From positions 360,084-424,083 of the forward strand of contig NZ_JAIZDA010000001.1 in the NCBI RefSeq assembly GCF_020404405.1: a stretch of DNA of 64,000 nucleotides. The letters are read 5' to 3'. Of the stretch, positions 58,983-64,000 are shown in pieces. A program made the position numbers and the translations under genes. Below the pieces are notes generated by a model that made no database searches, was not told the DNA's origin, and saw nothing but the letters and a program-made list of their open reading frames with translations. This DNA is from Novosphingobium sp. FKTRR1. Its GTDB lineage: Bacteria > Pseudomonadota > Alphaproteobacteria > Sphingomonadales > Sphingomonadaceae. Each line of letters begins with the position of its first letter. Position 1 is the stretch's first letter.

Positions 58983-60539
58983 GTGCAAACAGTCCGTGAC
59001 GTGACCATTGCGCTGTTGCGCGACTTGAACATGACCCGCATCTTCGGCAATCCGGGTTCGACCGAATTGCCGCTGTTCCGCGATTTCCCCGATGATTTCA
59101 GCTATGTGCTGGGCCTTCAGGAATCGGTCGTGCTGGGCATGGCCGATGGCTATGCGCAAGCCAGCGGCACCGCCGCGCTGGTCAACCTCCATTCCTCCGC
59201 AGGCACCGGCCACGCCTTGGGCAATCTGTTCACCGCGTTCAAGAACCAGACCCCGCTGGTGGTCACCGCTGGGCAACAGGCCCGCGCGATCCTGCCCTAC
59301 GATCCGTTCCTCTACGCCGAGCGCGCGACCGAATTTCCGCAGCCTTTCGTCAAATGGGCGATCGAACCGGCCCGGGCCGAAGACGTGCCCGCCGCCATCG
59401 CCCGCGCCTGGCACATCGCGATGCAGGCCCCGCAAGGGCCGACGTTCGTGTCGATCCCCATCGACGATTGGGACAAGCCTTGCCCGCCGTTCCGGCCACA
59501 CCGCATGGCCAGCGCCAATCCCGGCGATCCGGCAGCGCTGACCGAAGCCGCGCAATGGCTGGCGCAGGCCGAACGCCCCGCTTTCGTGGTCGGTGCCGGA
59601 GCCGCGCGCGATGGCGCATGGGACGCGCTGATCGCCTTGGCCGAACGCCACCGCGCGGCGGTTTGGGTCGCGCCGATGGCGGCACGCAACGCCTTCCCCG
59701 AAGATCACCCGCTGTTCGCCGGGTTCCTTACCGCGATGCGCGAGCGGATTGTTGCCGACCTTGCCGGGCACGACCTGATCGTGGCGTTCGGCGGGCCTGT
59801 CTCGCTCTACCATGTCGAAGGCGCGGGCCCGCACTTGCCCGAGACCGCGCGCGCGGTATTCATCGCCGACAATCCGAGCCAGGCCGCGTGGGCGCCATGT
59901 GATCTGGCCATCGTGGCAGACACGCGTCTGGCGGCGCAAACGCTGCTCGACGGACCCGCTCCCGCCGAGCGCGCAGCCCCGCCGCCGCGCACGCCAGCCC
60001 CGGCGCTGACCGGCGCGCCTTTTTCCGATGCCTACCTGCTGCAACAGATTGCGCGCCTGCGTCCGCACGGCTCGGTGATCGTCGAGGAAGCGCCGTCGAG
60101 CCGTGGGCCGATGCACGACTACCTGCCGATCACCGCGCGCGACACGTTCTACACATGCGCCAGCGGCGGCCTTGGCCACGGCTTGCCCGCCGCGATCGGC
60201 GTCGCACTGGCGCGGCCCGACGACAAGATCATCGCGGTGCTGGGCGACGGGTCGAGCATGTACGCCATTCAGGGCTTGTGGACGGCGGCGCGGCTGGGGC
60301 TGTCGATTACCTTCATCATCATCAACAACGGTCGGTACGAAGCGTTGCACCACTTCGGTCGCCAGTTCGGGATGCAGCGGCTCGAAGGCACCGACTTGTC
60401 GGGCATCGACTTTGCCGACATCGCCCGCGCACAGGGCCTTGCCGCCACGACGGTGAGCGAAGTCGGCGAACTCGATGCCGCGCTGGCTGGCGCGTTCGTG
60501 GCCGAAGGCCCCACTCTGATCGACGTGAGGGTGGAATGA
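58983..60539 (+). CDS. mdlC: Benzoylformate decarboxylase (ThDP-dependent)
   Basis: A 518-residue thiamine-diphosphate enzyme. The catalytic set known from Pseudomonas benzoylformate decarboxylase is preserved at nearly identical positions: S26 (NPGSTELPLF), E47 (LQESVVLGMADGYAQAS), H70 (NLHSSAGTGH) and H277 (SLYHVEG). The ThDP/Mg site is GDGSSMYAIQGLWTAA with a downstream NNGRYEAL. It decarboxylates aryl alpha-keto acids to aldehydes. A GTG start at 58983 has GGAGG 10 nt upstream. Its stop overlaps the Rieske alpha ATG. The natural substrate may carry ring substituents. Confidence 0.9.
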   Translation: MQTVRDVTIALLRDLNMTRIFGNPGSTELPLFRDFPDDFSYVLGLQESVVLGMADGYAQASGTAALVNLHSSAGTGHALGNLFTAFKNQTPLVVTAGQQARAILPYDPFLYAERATEFPQPFVKWAIEPARAEDVPAAIARAWHIAMQAPQGPTFVSIPIDDWDKPCPPFRPHRMASANPGDPAALTEAAQWLAQAERPAFVVGAGAARDGAWDALIALAERHRAAVWVAPMAARNAFPEDHPLFAGFLTAMRERIVADLAGHDLIVAFGGPVSLYHVEGAGPHLPETARAVFIADNPSQAAWAPCDLAIVADTRLAAQTLLDGPAPAERAAPPPRTPAPALTGAPFSDAYLLQQIARLRPHGSVIVEEAPSSRGPMHDYLPITARDTFYTCASGGLGHGLPAAIGVALARPDDKIIAVLGDGSSMYAIQGLWTAARLGLSITFIIINNGRYEALHHFGRQFGMQRLEGTDLSGIDFADIARAQGLAATTVSEVGELDAALAGAFVAEGPTLIDVRVE

Positions 60540-61906
60540 CCGGAGCGGTTGATTATCGCGCGCTGCAACGGCTGATCGACGACCGCCCCGACGAAGGCCT
60601 GTTCCGCGTGCACCGCGCCGTGTTTGACGATCCGGGCGTGTTCGATCTGGAAATGCAGCGCATCTTTGCCGGTGGCTGGGTGTTTCTGGGCCTGTCCTGT
60701 CAGGCGCCGGCCCCGCACGACTTCTTCACCACGATGATCGGCCGGGTGCCGGTGCTGGTGACGCGCGATGGTGACGGCCGCCTGCACGGACTGGTCAACA
60801 GTTGCCCGCACAAAGGCGCGCGCGTGGCGCAATTGCGCAGCGGCAACAGTCGGCTGCACGTCTGTCCCTATCATAGCTGGAGCTTCGATTCCGCCGGGCG
60901 GAACAAGGCGATCAAGTGGAAGTCGGGCGGCTGCTATCCGCAGGGGTTTGCCGCGCTGGGACAGGATCTGCCCGCGTTGCCCGCCTTTGGCGACTATCGC
61001 GGCTTTCTGTTCGGCAGCCTGACCGCCGCCGTCCCGCCGATCGAGGATCATCTTGGCGGTGCCGCGCGTTTGCTTGACCTCGTTGCCGACCAGAGCGCCG
61101 ACGGCTTTGAACTGGTGCCGGGCTCGGTGACGTTCACCTATGACGCCAACTGGAAGCTGCAGTTGGAAAACTGCTCGGACGCCTATCACTTCACCTCGGC
61201 GCATCCGTCGTACATCCGCATCCTCGAAAACCGGCGCGAGGGCGGCAACACCGATGCGGTCAAGTCGATCTGGGAGGAAACCGACTACTGGACCGGCGAG
61301 TATGGCGGTTCCGAAATTCAGGGCGGCAGTTACAGCTTTGCCAATGGCCATGTGCTCAACTGGGGCCGCTTCGGCATCACGCCGGCACATCCGTTGTTCG
61401 ACCGCCACGAAGAACTGCTTGCGCGCGTTGGCCCGGCGCAGATGGCGTGGATGTTCAACATGCGCAACCTCACCATATTCCCCAACCTGCAAATCGCCGA
61501 AAACGCCAGCAGCCAGTTGCGGGTGATCCGCCCCATCGCCGCCAACCGGACCGAGATGCGCACCTGGTGCATCGCGCCAAAGGGCGAAAGCGCCCCCGCG
61601 CGCAGCCACCGCATCCGGCAGTACGAGGATTTCTTCAACCCCAGCGGCATGGCCACGCCCGACGATACCGTCGCCTACGAAGCCTGCCAGCGCGGCTTTG
61701 CCAGCCGGGTGGAGCCGTGGCTGCAAGGGTACATGCGCGGCACCGCACGATCAGCGGCAGGAGGCAACACGCTGTCCGATGCCATCGACATGACCGCGCA
61801 ACGCTCGGTGCTGGCCGACGCGCAGACTTGCGATGAAACGCTCTACCACAGCTATTACCGCGAATGGGCCCGGCGGATGAGCGCTGTCGAGGGGGGCCCG
61901 GCATGA
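60536..61906 (+). CDS. Rieske ring-hydroxylating dioxygenase, alpha subunit
   Basis: A 456-residue terminal oxygenase alpha subunit. The Rieske cluster ligands are SCPHKGARV and CPYHSWSFD. The mononuclear iron site is ENCSDAYHFTSAHPSYI. Length and composition resemble benzoate/anthranilate-type (BenA-like) enzymes, which hydroxylate carboxylated rings. The ATG at 60536 overlaps the mdlC stop. The beta subunit follows with a 4-nt overlap, but no reductase or ferredoxin gene is present, so electrons must come from elsewhere in the genome. Confidence 0.92.
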   Translation: MTGAVDYRALQRLIDDRPDEGLFRVHRAVFDDPGVFDLEMQRIFAGGWVFLGLSCQAPAPHDFFTTMIGRVPVLVTRDGDGRLHGLVNSCPHKGARVAQLRSGNSRLHVCPYHSWSFDSAGRNKAIKWKSGGCYPQGFAALGQDLPALPAFGDYRGFLFGSLTAAVPPIEDHLGGAARLLDLVADQSADGFELVPGSVTFTYDANWKLQLENCSDAYHFTSAHPSYIRILENRREGGNTDAVKSIWEETDYWTGEYGGSEIQGGSYSFANGHVLNWGRFGITPAHPLFDRHEELLARVGPAQMAWMFNMRNLTIFPNLQIAENASSQLRVIRPIAANRTEMRTWCIAPKGESAPARSHRIRQYEDFFNPSGMATPDDTVAYEACQRGFASRVEPWLQGYMRGTARSAAGGNTLSDAIDMTAQRSVLADAQTCDETLYHSYYREWARRMSAVEGGPA

Positions 61907-62409
61907 GCCTGTCGCTTACCCGCGCCGCCGCCGAAGACCTGCTTTACCGCGAAGCACTGTACCTCGACACCCGCCGCTGGGACGAATGGCTGGCACTCTA
62001 TCTGCCCGATGCCACCTTCCACGTCCCGGCTTGGCGCGACGAAACCAGCCAGACCCAAGACCCCGAAACCGAACTGTCGCTGGTGTGGTACAAGGGGCGG
62101 GCCAATCTTGAGGACCGGGTCTGGCGCGCGCGCTCTGGCCTGTCGCTTGCCTCAAGCCCGCTGCCGCGGGTGGTCCATCTGATCGCCAACGTCGTGGTCG
62201 AGGATGCGCAGGTGGAGGCGGGGACAGGTGTTGTCGGCAGCGCCTTCACCGTTCATTTGCACGATCCGCGCGCCGAGCGGACGCACGCGTTCTTTGGCCG
62301 CTATCGCCATGTGCTGGTGGAACACGATGGCGCATGGCGGATCGCGGCCAAGACCGTCCACTTGCTCAACGACGTGATCCCGACGGTGATCGACTTCCAT
62401 TCGCTCTGA
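61903..62409 (+). CDS. Rieske ring-hydroxylating dioxygenase, beta subunit
   Basis: A 168-residue SnoaL/NTF2-fold small subunit of aromatic ring-hydroxylating dioxygenases: an AAEDLLYREALYLDTRRWDE start, LYLPDATFHVPAW, and AHAFFGRYRHVLVEHDGAWR near the end, like BenB. It forms an alpha3beta3 hexamer with the preceding subunit. The ATG overlaps the alpha stop (ATGA). It lies 16 nt before the ketopantoate-reductase-like gene. Confidence 0.9.
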   Translation: MSLSLTRAAAEDLLYREALYLDTRRWDEWLALYLPDATFHVPAWRDETSQTQDPETELSLVWYKGRANLEDRVWRARSGLSLASSPLPRVVHLIANVVVEDAQVEAGTGVVGSAFTVHLHDPRAERTHAFFGRYRHVLVEHDGAWRIAAKTVHLLNDVIPTVIDFHSL

Positions 62410-62425
62410 GCCGAAAGCGCGAACC

Positions 62426-63370
62426 ATGAACACGAATCTGGGCGTAGTGGTGATCGGCGCGGGCGCGATGGGCTGCTTCTTTGCCGCCAGACTGGCCGAA
62501 ACCGGCCATCGCGTCAGTGTGGTCGATGTCGATGCTGCGCGGCTGGCGGCCATCGCCGGCCAAGGGCTGGCGCTGGAAGACGATGGCGGCGCACGCACCG
62601 TGCATGTCGGCGCGATCACCGCCGCGCAGTTGTCTGGCCCCGCCGATCTGCTGATCGTGTTCACCAAGGGCATGCACACCGCCAGCGCGATCGCCGCCGC
62701 ATCCGCTGCCATCGGCCCGGACACCGCCGTCGTGACGCTGCAAAACGGGCTGGGCAATGCCGAAGTCATCGCGCACCACGCCTTGCCTCGCCAGATCGTG
62801 TTCGGCGTCACCGACCTGCCGGCCGATTTCCACGCGCCAAACCGGGTGAGTTCGCACGGCGCTGGCAAGATCGCGTTGTGGAGCATGATCGATGCAGCCA
62901 CCCCGGCGGTCGAACGAGCGCACGCTGCACTTACCCTTGCCGGTTTCGCCGCCACCATCGATCCGCAAACGCAGGCGCGCGTGTGGGAGAAGCTGGCGTT
63001 CAACGCCGCGCTCAACCCGCTTGCCGCGCTGCTGGGGGTTCCCGTCGGCGGGCTGAACACACCCGAAGCGCGCAGCCTTGCCGCGCGCGTGGTCGATGAA
63101 GTCTGCGCCGTTGCGGCCAAGCTGGGCATCGCCCCCGACCGCGCGCAGATCGACGCACGCATCGATCACGCCTTGCGCACGCATACCTTGCACAAGCCAT
63201 CGATGTTGCAGGATGTTCTCGCCCGCCGCGCCACCGAGATCGCCTTCATCAACGGTGCTGTGGCCGAGCGCGGCGAAGCACATGGCGTGCCGACCCCGCT
63301 CAACCGCATGCTGGCCGATCTGGTGCGGGTGCGCGAAGCGGTGCCCGAAGGCTTGGCGGTGGCAGGCTGA
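62426..63370 (+). CDS. Ketopantoate reductase family (PanE/ApbA-like) oxidoreductase
   Basis: A 314-residue protein with an N-terminal Rossmann domain (VVVIGAGAMGCFFAARLAET), ADLLIVFTKGMHTASAI with the conserved Lys, VTLQNGLGN and a C-terminal helical domain (WEKLAFNAALNPLAALLGVP, KPSMLQDVLARRATEIAFIN) typical of PanE. PanE reduces ketopantoate with NADPH. As the last gene of an aromatic operon, this copy more likely reduces a pathway alpha-keto acid or similar intermediate, or simply keeps the family name. Confidence 0.85.
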   Translation: MNTNLGVVVIGAGAMGCFFAARLAETGHRVSVVDVDAARLAAIAGQGLALEDDGGARTVHVGAITAAQLSGPADLLIVFTKGMHTASAIAAASAAIGPDTAVVTLQNGLGNAEVIAHHALPRQIVFGVTDLPADFHAPNRVSSHGAGKIALWSMIDAATPAVERAHAALTLAGFAATIDPQTQARVWEKLAFNAALNPLAALLGVPVGGLNTPEARSLAARVVDEVCAVAAKLGIAPDRAQIDARIDHALRTHTLHKPSMLQDVLARRATEIAFINGAVAERGEAHGVPTPLNRMLADLVRVREAVPEGLAVAG

Positions 63371-63385
63371 GCAGGCAGCGCGGCA

Positions 63386-63994
63386 TCACTGCGCGCAGTC
63401 GAATACCTGCCCTGCATGCATGGCGATGAAACGCTGCGGATCGATGCCGCGTTCGGCCAGTCCTTGCGCCAGTTGCTCCAGCGGATCTTCGCGCGGTTCG
63501 TCGGTTAGCTTGAACGTGCCCCAATGGATGCCCAGCGCCTGTCGCGCGTCCAGTTGCTCCATGATCGCGATCGCTTCGGTCGGATTGGTGTGCTGCGCCG
63601 CCATGAACCAGCGCGGATCATAAGCGCCGATCGGCAGCAGCGCGATATCGACCGGGCCGAACTCCTGCCGCAACCGGTCGAAGATGGCGCCGGTGCCATA
63701 GCCGGTATCGCCCGCAAAATAGATCAGGCGCCCCGCAGCCCGCAGCATGAAACCACCCCAAAGCGCCATCCGGCGGTCGCTTGGGGACCGCGATGACCAA
63801 TGCAGCGCGGGCACGACAAAGGCCTCCACCCCCGGAGAAATCGTTACGGACTGCCCCCAATCGCGGGCGATCATGCGGATTCCGACGATCGCGCGCATGT
63901 ATTGCGATCTGATGCCGCGCAGCGTTCCGATTTGATCGCGCGCAGGTAAAGCACCTGATCGTTGGTATCTATTCGCACTATGGTTTGGCGTTGG
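63386..63994 (-). pseudogene. Remnant of an MBL-fold hydrolase (NAPE-PLD/UlaG-like), 5' part degraded
   Basis: From an ATG at 63898, 170 residues match the second half of NAPE-PLD/UlaG-like metallo-hydrolases: ARDWGQSV, VPALHWSSRSPSDRRMALWG, IYFAGDTGYGTG, LLPIGAYDPRWF, HTNPTEAIAIM and GIHWGTFKLTDEP. The first half, with the essential HxHxDH motif, is missing. The same frame continues upstream of the ATG and still looks homologous (ARDQIGTLRGIRSQY), but at the place of HNHYDH it reads NHSAN, and a TGA stop lies at 63995-63997. I read it as a decayed gene. A truncated but expressed protein is the alternative. It converges on the preceding gene. Confidence 0.5.
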
Positions 63995-64000
63995 TCAAGC

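Overview
The window looks like about 64 kb of chromosome from a high-GC alphaproteobacterium of the Sphingomonadales, most likely a Novosphingobium-like aromatic degrader. Three things suggest this: roughly two-thirds GC by eye, three TonB-dependent receptors with typical sphingomonad plug sequences, and several clustered aromatic-degradation genes. No rRNA, tRNA, CRISPR array, transposase or integrase was recognised.

Left part (1-9.7 kb): the 3' end of a MacB-type ABC permease, then a leftward block encoding a bo3-type quinol oxidase (cyoABCD), its SURF1 assembly factor and a RegB/RegA-type redox two-component system. A perfect palindrome and an FNR-like box lie upstream of cyoA. A divergent MFS transporter follows.

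9.7-18.6 kb: a TPR-sulfotransferase, a TonB receptor and a glutathione S-transferase-like protein. Next comes a leftward transcription unit of about 370 nt with a near-consensus sigma70 promoter and a strong intrinsic terminator but no credible protein, read as an undescribed small RNA gene. A lower-GC restriction-modification pair follows (MvaI/BcnI-like nuclease and HTH-fused m5C methyltransferase).

18.6-24.6 kb: a polyamine/GABA catabolic group (succinate-semialdehyde dehydrogenase, omega-aminotransferase, spermidine-dehydrogenase-like flavoprotein, gamma-glutamyl-GABA hydrolase).

24.6-32.5 kb: a probable 2-aminoethylphosphonate cluster. It has a LysR regulator with a T-N11-A box, a TonB receptor, a second TPR-sulfotransferase, a FAD amine oxidoreductase and phosphonoacetaldehyde hydrolase. 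No PhnW transaminase is seen. A TetR-controlled tripartite efflux system (NodT/EmrA/EmrB type) follows to 37.4 kb.

37.5-52.5 kb: thirteen or more leftward genes for aromatic side-chain catabolism: quinone-type oxidoreductase, VOC protein, MFS importer, AraC regulator, TonB receptor, three paralogous cupins of the 2,4'-dihydroxyacetophenone dioxygenase type, a VanA-like Rieske oxygenase, an SDR, a cytochrome c plus p-cresol methylhydroxylase-like flavoprotein, a periplasmic metallo-beta-lactamase-fold protein, another SDR and an alcohol dehydrogenase. Many junctions are 1-4 nt stop/start overlaps, so this is an operon or a few long ones.

52.6-63.4 kb: an IclR regulator diverges, across a perfect inverted repeat, from a rightward operon: Tm-1-like protein, biotin carboxyl carrier, biotin carboxylase, HMGL-type carboxyltransferase, HAD phosphatase, benzoylformate decarboxylase, Rieske dioxygenase alpha and beta, and a ketopantoate-reductase-like protein. 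Carboxylase plus phosphatase resembles the acetovanillone/4-hydroxyacetophenone carboxylation systems (Acv/Hpe). The working hypothesis is that the right half of the window is an island for 4-alkylphenols and aryl ketones. A decayed metallo-hydrolase gene sits at the right edge.

A recurring oddity is short tandem repeats (6 or 14-16 bp units) at gene ends, seen at five places.
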